From: Rachycentron canadum
Lineage: Eukaryota; Chordata; Actinopteri; Carangiformes; Rachycentridae
Length of the DNA stretch: 64,000 nt
Direction: 5' to 3'
NCBI GenBank assembly: GCA_038496675.1
Contig: CM076654.1
Location: forward strand, 467,161-531,160
A program made the position numbers and the translations under genes. Below the pieces are notes generated by a model. It was not told where the DNA came from. It did no database searches and saw only the letters and a list, made by a program, of their open reading frames with translations. Below are positions 26,467 to 41,609 of the stretch, piece by piece. The first letter of the stretch is position 1, and each line of letters begins with the position of its first letter.

Positions 26467-26966
26467 NNNNNNNNNNNNNNNNNNNNNNNNNNNNNNNNNN
26501 NNNNNNNNNNNNNNNNNNNNNNNNNNNNNNNNNNNNNNNNNNNNNNNNNNNNNNNNNNNNNNNNNNNNNNNNNNNNNNNNNNNNNNNNNNNNNNNNNNNN
26601 NNNNNNNNNNNNNNNNNNNNNNNNNNNNNNNNNNNNNNNNNNNNNNNNNNNNNNNNNNNNNNNNNNNNNNNNNNNNNNNNNNNNNNNNNNNNNNNNNNNN
26701 NNNNNNNNNNNNNNNNNNNNNNNNNNNNNNNNNNNNNNNNNNNNNNNNNNNNNNNNNNNNNNNNNNNNNNNNNNNNNNNNNNNNNNNNNNNNNNNNNNNN
26801 NNNNNNNNNNNNNNNNNNNNNNNNNNNNNNNNNNNNNNNNNNNNNNNNNNNNNNNNNNNNNNNNNNNNNNNNNNNNNNNNNNNNNNNNNNNNNNNNNNNN
26901 NNNNNNNNNNNNNNNNNNNNNNNNNNNNNNNNNNNNNNNNNNNNNNNNNNNNNNNNNNNNNNNNNN
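26467..26966. other. Assembly gap, exactly 500 N
   Basis: Fixed-length placeholder between two contigs. The join is questionable because the left contig's end overlaps sequence at 44204-44260. Confidence 1.
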
Positions 26967-29900
26967 CACTATTCTTTTTTTTCACCATACAAATCATAAA
27001 TAGAAAAAAAAAAATCCATGAATGATGAATCAATAATGAAAATAAGCATTAGTTGAGTAACACTCACTGTAAATTTCTATCTATTCTTTCTCTCATTAGG
27101 AACAGAAGTGTGATTCCCTGAAAAATATGAAACCTAACACTGAAGGGATGGAGAGAAATACCAAACACTTAGCAGCAGATAAAATAGGTTAGAAAACTGT
27201 ATTCTGAAAATGATGAATATGATATTGAGTATGATGGAGATTGTTACTAATCTGGTCGCTTTACAGTAGTGTTCTGAACCCTGACTAATAATGACGAGAG
27301 AGAGCAGCAGTTTTCATACATTTGTTTGTGCGTTGTTATATTTCCATCGTCCACCTCACACCTACTAACAGAATGCCTCTCCCAATGATTTACTGCTTTG
27401 CATGATTTTCTGTGATCACGGATCCAGCTATTTGTTTGAAAATGAGTCTTGATAATGATAACAAGATGAAGACAGCAAAATGTGGAAATGAAATCAGACA
27501 TCTATTCTTGAACTAAAATGGCCTGACAGGGAAAGAATACAGAAGAGGGGGGGGGAGACAGGAAGTGAGTGCACAGGTAAATTAGATTGAAAAGGAGAAA
27601 GAACACAAGGCAGCAGAGTGTGGAAGAAATAGAAATAAATCAAAAGTGTGAAAAAGAAATGATATACCATGGTAAGGTGGAAAGAAGAGAGGAGCAGGGG
27701 GAGGCAGTGGGAGAGAGAACGCGGTAAAGGAGCTCTGAAGAGGAAATCAGTTGCTTTCTAATGGGCGCTGATTACATCTCCTCCTAAATGTCAAGTACAT
27801 TTCCATTTAAAGTGCCTTGCTGCTTAAAAAGGCATGAAGAGAGGCACACCCAGACCACACACACATACACACACGCATGTGAGCTGATGTGAGCTACACA
27901 GCCCACAGCTGCAAAGGCACATACAAAGATGCAAATGCACAAAAGCAAACAGCACAAAACTACACAAAGTTGATTCAATATCTAAATGCAGACTGTGTGT
28001 ACATGTATTTTTATGTCTCATTTCTTCAAACCTCCTTCTTTGTATGTCCATGAATCAACACAAAGTGAGTCAGCGGCCAAACTACACCTTAGTCTCATCA
28101 ATAAAATCCACACATGCACACACACTTCTTTATACATCATTTCAACCCGCCCTCAAATCTGCTCTGGACCAATGAGGCGTGTCCTCCCACTGGGGTTCGG
28201 TAATGACTGCCAATCAGGATCACCGAAGCTGTGCCCACCAGCAAAGACCAGGAAGACAGATGAGTGGCCCTGAGGCAGTCGCTGCACTGGAGCAAACAGA
28301 GCATAGGGATAGATTCAATATGTCACAATAACACAAACATGCTCCAACACTCCCACATGCAGGCAAAAAACCTGGTGCGTGAGAACATATTCTGGCAGTT
28401 TTATGCCAAGGTGCAACACCAGCCACTCTTTCTCATCTTCTCTCTTACATAGATGAATGTAAGTATACACGAATGCCATACATTCAATGGCAATGGCAAC
28501 AAAACAGAGCACTGCATAAGCACAAGGTTTTAAATAAAATGCAATCAGTGTTTAAATAATATTAAACCACCTGGAGAGGTTCAGAGGCTACAGCAGACAG
28601 ACAAAGTTTGTCAAAGTGATCCGTTTCTCTAATGTAATACTTTTAATATATTGCCCTCCTCCTTATTTGTACATGTGATGGGCTTCAGAAACACGTCTCA
28701 ACGTAATCCAGTCCAGCTGCACACCACTGTACACTGCAACCACACTGTGAGGCTTATACTCTACAGGGGGAACCGGCACTGACAACTCAAAATATTCACA
28801 GATCGGAAAGCTTGCGTCCACTTCAAAATGTGTGAATGCTTGTATATGACTCACGCACTTTTATCCACAGTGTGCTTGTCATACAAAAAGAGGGCATGAA
28901 AGGCCTCGCTGTATTCAGGTTCTTACTTAAGTTCTTTATAGAGCACCGCTTGAAAAAGCAACAAGTAGACTTGCACAGTCTCATTCACAATTCACACAGT
29001 CAACAGGCATCTGTGAAAGCAATAAGTTCAAACGTGTAGGCAGGAGCTATAACAAACAGTATTTACAATACAAAATATAGAATACTCTATTAACAATAAA
29101 GGCAGCGAGGACTTTAAGACAAAAACGTAGACACAAAAACATTTAACCATTAGCAAGGACACCAGCAGGACAGACATACAGAGGCAGACATAGTTAGATA
29201 GAAAATGTAAGTGACTCACGTTATTTAACCTTTCCTTCAAGGGGATGGTGTAATGTCGACTGCACTTGTTGCAGAGCCATTTTCTTTGTTTGCTGGCAAG
29301 AGTCCTCATTTCTTCTGCTTAAGATGGCCAGATTTCTGAATTGAAAACCAGAAACTTTTCCATTTCAGTGGTGATTATATCATTAAAATCATTAAAAGTG
29401 TTTCATTTTGACCATTGTAACTATTGTAAGGCAGCCGATATAACTGTTAGGGTAGTAAAGTAAAAGCACATATATAAAAGACTGTTGTTTAAACGTTCAT
29501 CAACATTAAAAAGCTACACCGTTTTCGCAGATAGACTCTCCACAGTTCAACCATTCATATAATATTATCCATGACTACAACAGTGTAATTGATTCAGACT
29601 AACCTGCATCATTAAACCTTCTGGGTGGCAAAATGGTGGTGACTTTGAAGAGTCTTGAAGTCCAACTGACTCTAGATTATTCATATTCTGTTGGTAAGCA
29701 TCCATAGATCAAAGGGCTTTTTCATTTAAGTGTTGTCATTGTAAAATTTGTCTTTGCGGATTCATTACGGATGATTAGGAAACATATTTTTCTTCTACTA
29801 AACAGTGCATGCTACTTATCTTCTACCAGTTCTTCTTCCTTTTACTTCTTCTTCTTCAGTGTTTTAATGGCAGCTGGCATCCGTGTAGTTCCATTACTGC

Positions 29901-30457
29901 CATCTTTTGGAATTAGTCTGCTCCTACACAGTCCACTCAACTAAATGTTTTCAATCAGTCCTGTTTCCGTGCTTCACTTCTTCTGGCTTGAAAATAATTT
30001 TTCAACAACCTCGTCTGGGGAACCAATGAGTGAGCCAGCTAACCACTTTTCTGCCTAGAGACAACAAGAAAGAAACTCTGATTTGGACGCCTACTTCTCA
30101 TTCTCTCAGGTTTTTAATTTACAGTTAAAAACCGGGACATTTCCGAGGGTTAGTTAGGGCTGTCCCTTTAAAATAGCGACATCTGGTCAACCTTACTTTG
30201 CTTCTTGTCTTCTCTTTTATCTTCATTGCCACGAGCTAACCACTTATTTAAAACTTAGGAGCCAAGGTGAATATCTCAAATGATAAATATAAATAAATAA
30301 TGAGCAACAGTAGCTATTACAGTACATCAGTACATCAATTACACTCTAAAATGTTTATGATACTCCATACACATAATGATTTGGACTTTATGCTGTACCA
30401 CAATGCATATACAGTTACAAGACATTGTGTGCGTGTGTGTATATATGATCAACACTG

Positions 30458-30491
<34 letters not shown>

Positions 30492-32592
30492 TACAGTAAT
30501 TAGGCCAAAAATGTAGCTCATTATTATGTCACACGCAATCCAACACATCTGTTGACATATTGCAACAACTAGCTCAAACTTTGAACATGAAAAAAAATAT
30601 ATGTGTTTGTTTCATATTGAAGAGATCAGAGCCAGGGCCAGAACCATCTTTTTTTTTTTTAAATATTACAACCTTTATTAGTCTGCTGTTTAATATCCAG
30701 TAAAATGTCAAATTAACCATTTTCACTCCAAGTGCAGCATGTTCCTGGTTCCAGGTCCAAGGCTCATGTTGTTCTATGCACCTCCACTGAATAGATGAAC
30801 TGTGTGAGTGTGATGGCTGCTCCAAAGCAGTGACCTCAGCTCAGCTAGTGTGCTGACACACTAGAATGCTCACAGTCATAAGAAAGAAGTCATCACTCAT
30901 GTTAACAAGCTGTGTTTTGCATGTAATCTACTACATATTAAACAAACCTCCACATATTTTAAAAGCTTACTCTCAAGGGGATGAGTACTTATTTGGTAAA
31001 TCTCTGCTGAAGCTCCAAATCTGACATGTCTGAAAACATGAGGTACCCATCATGCCCTTGTGCACTACATTAAGAAAAGAATTACCCAGCGTACCTCCAG
31101 GTCTAAAGGTGGATAGAAGCAGGGAGCAGTTGTAACCTCGTCTCGCTCTTCCCACTGTATCGAAATGAAGTCTTGCTGTCTCCTCTGCCCTTGTCAGCAC
31201 TTGTTAACCTCCACATTGATTATTCTGCACTACTGTACATCTCCTTTAATTAAAGACACCAGCTAATCTGGTTTTCCACCAAGCTGTATTTGCGAGCGTG
31301 TAGCTGTCATGTCAAGATGATTGTGGCTAAATATAGGACTTTACATTTACATGTATTGATGAAATGAGTTTTAAGGGCAGCAGAGCATTGATAAAACTAG
31401 TTTGACCTCTGGTGAGTTTCACCAATGACTTTCACTTTTAACAGAGAAATACAGTCTACACTGACCTGGGTGCAATCATGGTCCTTCAAAACATACACAG
31501 ACACTGCTGATATATCATATTCTCAATGTATATTTCAATATGTATTTACTGTGAAGCTGAACATGAAGTTACTTACAAGAAAATAAATCAGTGCAATTGC
31601 AAAATGTTTGATGTAAAGGTATTACATAACATCAGAAACCATTCTAGACCTTAACTATAACTTTAATACAAAATTTAGATTATCACAAGACTCTATAATT
31701 ACATCTTTTAACTCACAAGCTTTAAAATACATTAAAATGCAAGTGCCATGCATAAATCACTGGGTAACAATGACTCAATAACAGTCAATTATTTTGAGCA
31801 ATCCACTGGAATCTGTTTGTGGGAAATAAAAGCTTTATTTTAACAATATGTCGCTACATCAAGAGGAAGGTTGTGTAAAGTGGAGTTATACAGAGAACTA
31901 AAATGTGCCTTTACAAAACTATGATTATCATGGAATATGAATATTAATTTCACGCATAATTGGGCCAAAGAAATTATGCATTCCCTAACAACATATTTGG
32001 ACAACACATGCCCAAACAATTATCTCCTGGAAACTAACTGCAGCTTTAGCAGCTGCTACTTATTTGCATGTGTTTCATGTATTAGAGTCCCACTGTAACC
32101 AGTAAAAACACTGATCAGCTTACCTCTATTTTACAATTATCAAGAGATCTCTCAGGGACAGCTTCAAGGTTTGGCAGAGCTAATTAGATTTAATAATGGC
32201 TCTGCAGCAGAGACAGAGCGCTTTAGTAAATGAGATAATAAAAAATCCTTCCTTTTGGATGCTTGGGCACAAAGACAATATAAATAGCCATCATGAGGGG
32301 ACAGTGTAAGGACACAGTACAATATGTCTTCATCCCACACAAGACATGTGTAAGTGACGGTGCTTGGTGCTATGTGAGAGATGAGAACAGAACAGAAAAA
32401 AGGGCCCATTTGAGCATCGATCACTTTTATGCCCCTGGTCTGTTTGCATATTTTAGACCTATAAACAACATGAATGATGTGCCGTGTAATGCACCATAAT
32501 CGAGATTTATTCAGTCTTGGGTGGAGGAGGTGGTGGGAGGAGATGTTCACAATCCCAGAATCAGGAGAGGTTGTTGTGGCTCTGTGTGTACT

Positions 32593-32645
<53 letters not shown>

Positions 32646-35264
32646 ACTGTGATTTATTTGATTTAATTAGATCGCAGATGTAAAACAGCTCCCAGGGAAA
32701 AAAAAAGGTAAAGACGAGTACCGAGGGAGGCATAAATAACACCAGGCTCTTCCCCCTTCCCTTGTGCCTTTCTTTCCTCGTCTGCCTCCTGTTTTCTTTC
32801 AACTCTCTAATCTTTCCTCTTCCCATATACTATCTCTTGTTTTTTCCTCCATTTTCCAATAGCCTCTTTTTCCATTTAGCCATTTTTTTCCTTGCTTTCT
32901 TCTGTCTCCACTTTGCTCTATATCCTTCAATCTTTCCTGCAAACTGTCCTCCCCCTCTTCATCCCTCTCTTCCCCCTCTTGTCTCCTGCTCTGCTCCAAG
33001 CTGAATAACGATAGGGGGTAAACACCTCATTAGGCTAAAAGGCCCACAGGAGCAATCACAGACGCTGTTCTCCTGCAAACCTGTTACGTTAAACATTTAC
33101 AGTGATATTTTGAACAGGAAATGGGGATAACCAGGTAGGGGTGAAGAGGGGGAGGTGGAGGGGGGTGATATCATCAGAAAGGTTAGTTCAAATCAAAATG
33201 GAATTGTAACAACAACATCTGTATTGACAGTGTCAGCTGTGCATCTTCTGTTGACACTTCTTGTTGTTCCCTTTCTCTTTGTCTTCAAGGATTGAGAACA
33301 CACACATCCACACGTGGCCATGAATATCTGATTTATGATTTGTGATCAGCAGAGAAAAAGGAGCATAACTCTACCGCTCTCCACTCTAACTGTCTGTAAC
33401 GGACAGTTAAAGCGGTTTCTCTTTGACACTTGGGACCGGGTGCGTCACCTCTTCAACCATCTCTTTTCTCTGATACCACGTGTACAAGCTCGGGAACTTA
33501 CTTCACCTTTCAGCTCTTTTAAAGCAACTAGCTTCTTTTTTTTTTTTTTTTTTAGATCTTTAAACCTTGATACTTAACTTTCAAACACATCAATGTTATT
33601 AATCCTGCTTAGACAGTGATAGACCTTTAAATTTCAGAGGTCTCTGAAATCTCCAGAAAAACTGGGTTTGCCCTATAGTTTAATTGCTGTACGTGAGTGC
33701 ACTCAGTTGAGTTTAAAAGACCACTTCATGTGTGGTTTGTATTAATCTTCTCTTCTGTGTTTCTAGCTACACAGTGAATCAGTGTATTTGCCAACACGTC
33801 TTTCCACCGCTCTGCAAAACTCACAACTCCTCTTGATACTCCAGCCTCTTATACTTTGTTCTGCAGTCACACCTCAGGTCGTTCTTCTGCATGCTTAGTT
33901 CAAAACCATGTTTAAAGCATCAACTAATCACACCGTCTGTGTGTGTGTGTGTGTGCATGTGGATGTGTTTGAAACAAAGGTGAGGTTAATTTGATTAATG
34001 AGAAAAGCATATCAGTGTACAACATAACTGGAACATAAGTTAAGAGTCTGTGTGAGTTTTACACCTGTTTCTCTGATGGTCAGCACAAATATACATAATG
34101 AATGGCTTCATGATTTATGCATTCTAAGCAATAATGTATGGCTACGAATCTTTAAGCAGTCTAATAGCATTTCTTTCTAATTGTCACATTCTCTGGTTCT
34201 TTGTCATTAAATAAAACATGATTTTGACAACCTAAGTTAAGGTGCAGACTGTGTGAGTTCAAATCAAGTTTAAGACACTTGGCTATCCTGTTATCAGCCA
34301 AGCTGTACAGCAAAATCCAGATAGCAAAACCATACTCTTAGTTCCATTGATATTAGACTGGACATTATATATATTGGCTATTTATTGTTGCTTTACCCTA
34401 TGGATGAGATGTCCCTTTTAAGAAGCACATGCATTCAAAGACCTTCAGGCAATATTCATATTAATAGCTTTTTAATTGTTATTGATTGACAGAGTGGTGT
34501 ATAGAGAGGGAAGTGATCCACAAAAACAGCTGAATCAGTGCGCCAAGATTGTCATTAGCAAAAGTAAAGAACGATGGAACCATCAGCTTGAGATGCAGGG
34601 TCCATTGTAAAGATTTCACTTTGTGATACTGATTAAAGAGCAGTCATCTTCCTCCAAACTGCTGCCTGACACAGTAAAAAAATAAAAAATAAAAAAAAGA
34701 TGAATGAAAACAACTTAATCAGTGGGCATTTTGCTCTAATAAATTTTAGGTTTAAAAAGTTGCACATTATTAGCATCTCTAATTACTAAATTCACTGTGA
34801 AATTAACTGTGAGGGCAGGCAGGATCAACTGATATTTAAACTTGGGCTTTGATACAAACACATACACACACATACACACACAGCAGACTAAGTAAGTTTT
34901 CAAAAAGTGTTAAAGCTATATAATGCTTCAGCAATGATTGTCATTATCTCAATTAATCTAAAAACAGCTTATTTAGAAAACCTCCTCCAGCTTTATTTTG
35001 AACTGGAATACTTATTGCACATTTTGCAGCATCTAAATCTCAGTACATTTCTGTTTATTTAATTAAAAGCCTAGTAAAGTCACAATTCAATAATTAAAAG
35101 TAAGCTCTCTCATGATCTATTATAAATTCAACAGAAATGGATATAACCATAAATATTCATGAAAACTCCTCTTAGCAGAATATGAATTGAAATGTGATGA
35201 CTTTAAGATTGACCTTTTATCCGACTCACCTTTCTCTTGTAAACTTTGACCCCCAACTTTGACC

Positions 35265-35435
35265 CTAAGAAGTGCTGGTGGTAATGAAGGTGTTAGGTGG
35301 TACAACAGCATTAATGGCCTTGTGGGCCCTAAAAGAGCCGGGAGCCAAACGGGGGGGGCAACAGGGGCCCAGAGGGTTGTTGAGTGTCACATTGAAGGTT
35401 CCCTTCAGCACTGTGTTCATGACACCTGGACTCAA
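35265..35435 (-). CDS. Candidate terminal exon of an unrecognised gene
   Basis: A good acceptor (tgtttgtgtgtctccag on the minus strand) precedes a 56-codon open frame that starts in phase 0 (LSPGVMNTVLKGTFNV) and ends with TAG at 35267-35265. Composition is protein-like (LNNPLGPCC, FRAHKAINAVVPP, FITTSTS) and differs from the surrounding AT-rich DNA. I do not recognise the family, and no upstream partner exon was found. A processed or degenerate gene fragment is an alternative. Confidence 0.4.
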   Translation of the reverse strand: MSPGVMNTVLKGTFNVTLNNPLGPCCPPRLAPGSFRAHKAINAVVPPNTFITTSTS

Positions 35436-36426
35436 CTGGAGACACACAAACAGATCAGAGATGACAAATGACAAGTAAAATAACAGCCACACAACATGTG
35501 TGTGTGTGTGTGTGTGAAGTATGTGGATATACCCACAAAGGCAGAAATTTACATTGTCTTTGTGTGACTTAAATGAAAATGCAGTCATCAAAATGTATTT
35601 AAATTTATTCAAACATTGTGAAAACAGGCAGATTAAAATGAGTATGAAGAGAAAAATATTCATTTACAATAGCAAAAACATGTAAGCACAGATTTTGATG
35701 TTGAACAGGACAAACCCAAATAGTAAGGAAACAAAGGAAAGGATACAGACAAAAAACGAATGAATGAGTGAATGAATGTAAGCGAGTATGATGAAGTGAG
35801 GAGTGAGGAGTGTTTGTCCTTTGACTATAAACAGGAATAATCAACAGTTCTTGGCATTTCCCACCAATCACTCTGGTTTATTGCATTTAACAGTCTGATA
35901 AAACTTCACATAAACTGTAACTCTTGATAGTGTGTGATCCTGCTTACTGAAGCTATCAGCCTCATGTGAAACAGCTTCAGTCTCCTTCCAGAGACAGACA
36001 AGCCTCAAAAACACAAAGAATGGAGCTTCCCGTTGTAGTTACATTATATATAACATCTTGTCATGTATGTCCACAACCTATCTTTCGCAATATGTTGGCC
36101 CTGTTGTCCTGAGTTATGTCGGTGGAAACAGATTTGTTTTGGTAAAAAATACAATGACTATTTGCCATTTATATAATACACATAAATTAAACATAATAAC
36201 GAACACATTAACATTGGGGCTCAATTCCTCCCGCTATGCTTTAAAAGAAAGAGGTCACTGAGGTCATTTGAATTTGCAAATATGTAACAAGCACACAGCA
36301 ACAAACTCTGTTCCAGGTCTTGACAACAAAAGACAGAACATGAACAAAAATACTACATGCACACACACAGATGCACACACACACACCCAGGTACTGCCAG
36401 AGGAATCTACCTCTTCTATGTTATCA

Positions 36427-36461
<35 letters not shown>

Positions 36462-37614
36462 CTCCCTCACCACCTCCCTGCAAACAGACACACATCAGTA
36501 TGCCAGATGTGCCACAGCAGGATTTAGGCACATTGGCAGGGCCCCTTAGATCTTAGTATTGATCCTAATGGGAAAAGGGTTGCAGGTTCAACTCCAGGTC
36601 ACCCTTAGGGTTGCCCAGGAGGTCGGGGAGATATGGAATCGTCTTTGGAAGTGACGACACCATCGGCATGGCAATGATGAGGGAGATTATGGGATGTTTC
36701 ACTGGGTCACGGAGGGGAGAAGGAAAAAGAGGATCTATGCATGGAGCTGGTGAAGATGTGACTTGGTTATGTATGCAGATGTGTACAAGAGTGCACACAA
36801 GCATGGAAGAAAGGCTGTTGGATGCACAGCCTTTCCCACAACACACATAAGTGCATGACACATGCAGAAAAGCAACACATGCTTTATCCCAAATATACAT
36901 ATACATGTTAGAGTACAGCAAAGGACGCTAAGTGTATGCATGAGTTTATATGCATATAGTCAACAACATAGGTTGTTCATCAGCACCTTCCAAAACAATC
37001 AACATTATGAGTGTTGTCTCATCTGCCACATCTACAGTTAGGTTAATAAAGGCTGCTTTCACTGTTGAATTCATTGTTGATTGTAGGTGACAGGATGTGA
37101 ACCACATCTCCAACAATCCAACTACATTACATACTCTTCTATAAAAGCGCTGCAATGTTTGCAATTTGCAATTTCACCTCAACCTTTGCTTTCCCTGGAT
37201 GCTAATGAGGTCACTTGCCAGGACCATGTGAACACAGAGCTGATTCTAAGTGAATAAATGACTGATGCTGTTGTTTTTCTTAAGTGGACATTCATGGGTA
37301 ATCTATGCTGAGAGGAGGAGAAGAGACTTTAAAATACTCTCATTTAAAAAAACCCAAATTTATATGTGGATCAACAGCAGGATCAGATTTATGTCATAAA
37401 AGATTTTTAAAAAAACTATTCTCAGTTCTTTTAAACTGCTACATGTCAGAAATAATAAAGAAAAAAACAGATTTTAATTTTAATTTCATTTCATTTTATG
37501 GCTGGCATCACAGTTGCATTTAACTGCAGGTGGTTGTTATATGGATCATAGTTATGATAAATAAATCTGTGCTCTGTTAATGGTACACATGATAATTAGA
37601 CTCTGCATTCAGTC

Positions 37615-37965
37615 ATTCATTCATTCATATATGCAGGGTCACAGGGCCATTGGAGCCAATCCCAGCTGACATTAGGTGAGAGTAGAATAACACCCTGGAC
37701 ACATTGCCAGTCTACCACAGAGCTGATATATAGAGACAAACAACATTTACACTAACATTCATACCTACGGACAGCTCTAGAGTGACCAATTAACCCAAAG
37801 TGCTTGAGGAGGCTGACGTACACAGAGGGGACCCACACAGGCACAGGGAGAACATGCAAACTCCATACAGAAAGGCCCCAAGCCCAGGATTTAAACCCAG
37901 AAACTTTTTGTTGTGACACAACAATGGTAACCACTGCACCACCATGCTGCCATAGCCTCACTGTA
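37615..37965 (+). repeat. Common fish interspersed repeat (SINE/LINE-tail-like)
   Basis: Shows the familiar order 'gcagggtcacagggccattg', 'aatcccagctgaca', 'cacctacggacag', 'gggagaacatgcaaactcca' and 'aaccactgcaccaccatgct', as in a repeat found in most teleost genomes. This places the contig in a fish genome, which argues against contamination. The exact family name is not assigned. Confidence 0.65.
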
Positions 37966-38649
37966 ATTAGTTTCCTCTCAAGAAAACTCTCCACAGGATT
38001 CCCAAACTGTCAGTGACTGTAGAGTACACATACTGTGCAGTCATACAAACTCAAACCTAATAACTCTCCAAATGACATGCAGACTCCACAAGACAGAGGC
38101 AAAAAAAAAAACAAAACACAAAATGATGAAAAGAGGATGAGAGGGTATCAGGTGGCAGAGTTTACAAGCATTAAAGTAGAAGAAGTCAAAGTCTCACATG
38201 TCGTGAGAAAAAGAGCACATCGTGATGAAGGTTTGATGAAATGTCAGCTGTGGTAAGGACACCTTCTGTTCTGACTTGTAATCAACATTAAATAAACTCA
38301 AGCTTCTCCCTTTTTTCCTCTGTCTCGGCGTGTGCTTGGCAGCAAAGATTACAGCATTTAATTAATATTTGTTTCTGCTTGACGTCTGCTCCCTGCGTCT
38401 TTTTATATTCCCGTGTTCCATCCACGCGTCTCTGTCTGTTAAATGAAGCTCAACCAATGAGAACAGTGCCGTGTGTGAGAAAGGTAATCAAGGCTACTTT
38501 CCAGAAGTAGATACCTCACATGGTGCATTTAATGGGAACACTAAATGAGCCCTCACTGTGGCCTAATGCCACTCAAGTAGACAGCTTCGTTACAATAGAC
38601 ACACAAGTATGGATGGATGGATGTACACCCCCCACCCCCCCTCCAAACA

Positions 38650-38686
<37 letters not shown>

Positions 38687-41548
38687 ACAGTGAAATAGCT
38701 ACTATTCCATTACATGGCCGTCTGCCTCAGATTGCAGGGCCTCATTTTCAGCTGTTGAATTTAACTACCCTCTTCAGCTGCTCGATTTGCTGCTGTCTGT
38801 CTCTATGCTTCTCTCCCTCTGCTTTTCTTCCACCTTTTTGTCACTGTCTCACCTCTGTCCCCCATCTCTACTTTCTCTCTCACCCCTTCCTCTCACATCA
38901 CTATTACCCCACTCTCTCTGCCTGCTTGTCTTCCACACTGTCTTATCTCCCTCCCTTTCTGCACCACCTCTCACCATCTTTAACTCTGTATGGCCTGTGG
39001 TGTCGTATAGATTCACAGTCACACAGCTAATTACTGAGACGAGAGCTTAGACATGCATTCCATGGAAAACAAGCAAGAACAGAACCTCCTGAAGCTAAAC
39101 TGGGACATGAGATGTCTCACTCACGATGCAAGGCATCAGTCTCTGTAAGGTATGAATCACAACATGTTCATTTGCTACTGTGTACGAGTCTTTATGCATA
39201 TATATGAGCTACACATTAAAAAAGTGTCAAAGTAAAACTGTTTTGAGTGCACACTAGCACTAACATATACACAAGTTTTATAAATGTTACATTACTAATA
39301 CCACATATGTGGTTGAGATTGAGGGGTGACATCATTGAAAAAGACAATAAAATATTATAAAATATAGGATTTGCTTTGTTTGTATGACGCAGATGTGTTT
39401 GTGTTAAGAAGTGCATGCTACCAATTTCATTTACTCATGAGGCATTTGTAAAAACATTTAATGAGTTCTTAAGGACGGGGCTTTTCAGAGTTTGAAAAAA
39501 TAAATAAATTACCCTAATGATGTCATCTGTGTTTTGACTTGAGACTTCTAAAAAATAAAATTTCAAACAGAAAAGGCTGAGTTACAAACTGGAGGTGTTG
39601 GGAGTTTGAAAGACAGAGAGGCAGTCAAAGGGCTGACACACACACACAGACACCTATTCACACCTACAAGCAGTTCCTAAAAGACGTGTTTTGGAAACTG
39701 GAACACCTTAGCATGGAAGGAACGTGCAAACAGCTTATTTTCATAAAACAGACTGCTATTGAAGATCTAATCATATGGCTACACAGGTACAAAGTTTAGC
39801 TAACCCAAGCCATTTTTATTCTGAAGCCAATTATCTCCCAACATTAACTCCTCACTGCTTTGACTAAAGTGCCTGCAGACAAACACTTGATGAGCCGAAG
39901 TGGAGGATTTCACTTTTAATTTAATGCCTTCGTTGAATAAATTTTTTTAAACTTCAGATACCCTGTGCTAGATGAGGAGGGTGGAGGATCATATGAGATA
40001 CTTCAACAGTTTTATTAGTTACTGTCGGTGTAGAAATTCTTGCTGATACATTCATAGATACATGTATCAAAAACCTTTCCATAATGAAGTTTACACAGAA
40101 ATTACAATTAAAAGTAGGAAAAATGCAAAAAATTCAGATGAGATGGTGGATTGAGAGACATAAGTATCACATCAAGGATTGTGAGCTCAGCAGAGAAGCG
40201 AGCTGGAGGAGAGTGAACTTTATATGAGTGAGGTGAATTTCAGGTGAGCTGAGGCGCTGTACTGAAACCTGATAAGTACAGCTTTAGTTCAGGCAGAGTA
40301 ATGAAGCGATTAGCTTTGTTCATGCTTCACAATCTCAGTTCTTACTCATCTCCATTTGGCTACCAGTTGATTAGTAACATTCAATTATGTTAAAGAAATC
40401 AAATACTATGAGAACATGGATTCTCACCCTCACCTTGGTCTTCAATAGTACAATTTGCATAGAAAAAGACAAAAATGCTAAACTAGGCTGAGAGAGACAA
40501 CACAGACTGTCGAATCTGCAGAGCGAACTGGATCGGTTCTCTCTGCAGAGCTTTGTAAGGGAAGGTGAACTTCCAGGGAGCTGTGGCTCTGTACTGAAAC
40601 CTGATGAGGTGGAATGGAGCACAGTGTTAGCTCAGGCAGCACTTGGAGGTGCCCTGTGGAGTTTTCTTATAAATAAAAAATGTTAAGTTTACATTCAGTA
40701 TTATTCACCAAAACAAATCATGTCTATCAATGAGGTCTAAGAAATACAATGAACACGCGATGAATTCCTTCCTCATAGTTTGAAACTGTTGCTGTTTACA
40801 TGCAAGTTTACTAAAAGCAAGACATCTTCTTTTCACCTTTACCCATCCGTTGCTGCATTCTGAATTGCTGTCACGTGTAGGTTAGTGGAAAAGTACCCTA
40901 TGTACATACATGTGCACCCTCATGCATAAGCACATAACAGGGACCCAGATAAACTGCTCTGAGCCACTAGAGGTCAAAAACAGCTAACCTATAACTCATG
41001 TCTGCATTGCCTGATAAACAGCAGCTTCTTCATTCATTAGCTCTTTGGATACCATGTCACTGGTAATGCCCAATTATCTTCAAGTGGCTATACCACGTGG
41101 CCATCATAATCTGATGTTTCTTACCATTACCATAGTAACATGCTCATGGAAACGCTCTCTGCTCATTCCATCTCCATCTACTTGTTGTCTTTAATATTCA
41201 TGCAAATCTATTAAGGCTGGTTTTGCCTCTTGCTTGCCATTCTTGCAACTAAACTCTTTCAGAGGTTACAAATCCTGTCATAAAAACTAAACATGTTTAC
41301 AGCAGTGTACATGGCTATGATCAGCCCAATAATCATGACACGAGTACCCAGATAGTGGCAACCCAAAACTTCTAACTGGATATTCAAATTGAACTGCAGG
41401 AATTAGGTCCTGTAGTCTGTGTTCATGTTCATGTTCTGTGAATAAGATAATAATGTAATGCTGTGAATAATAGAATGTAAAGTGAGACCAGTTATCGTCT
41501 GATTGCACTTCTGCCGGTGTTTGGTGTAGTGGTGGTTCACTGATAGAG

Positions 41549-41609
<61 letters not shown>

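Noticed and set aside
32164..32826. 220-codon minus-strand open frame
   Set aside because: It crosses a TG microsatellite (poly His-Thr) and AT-rich sequence, with no domain, splice context or coding-like composition.
38617..39050. Overlapping pyrimidine-rich frames of 87-137 codons
   Set aside because: They translate CA-repeat and C/T-rich DNA and have no recognisable domain or splice context.
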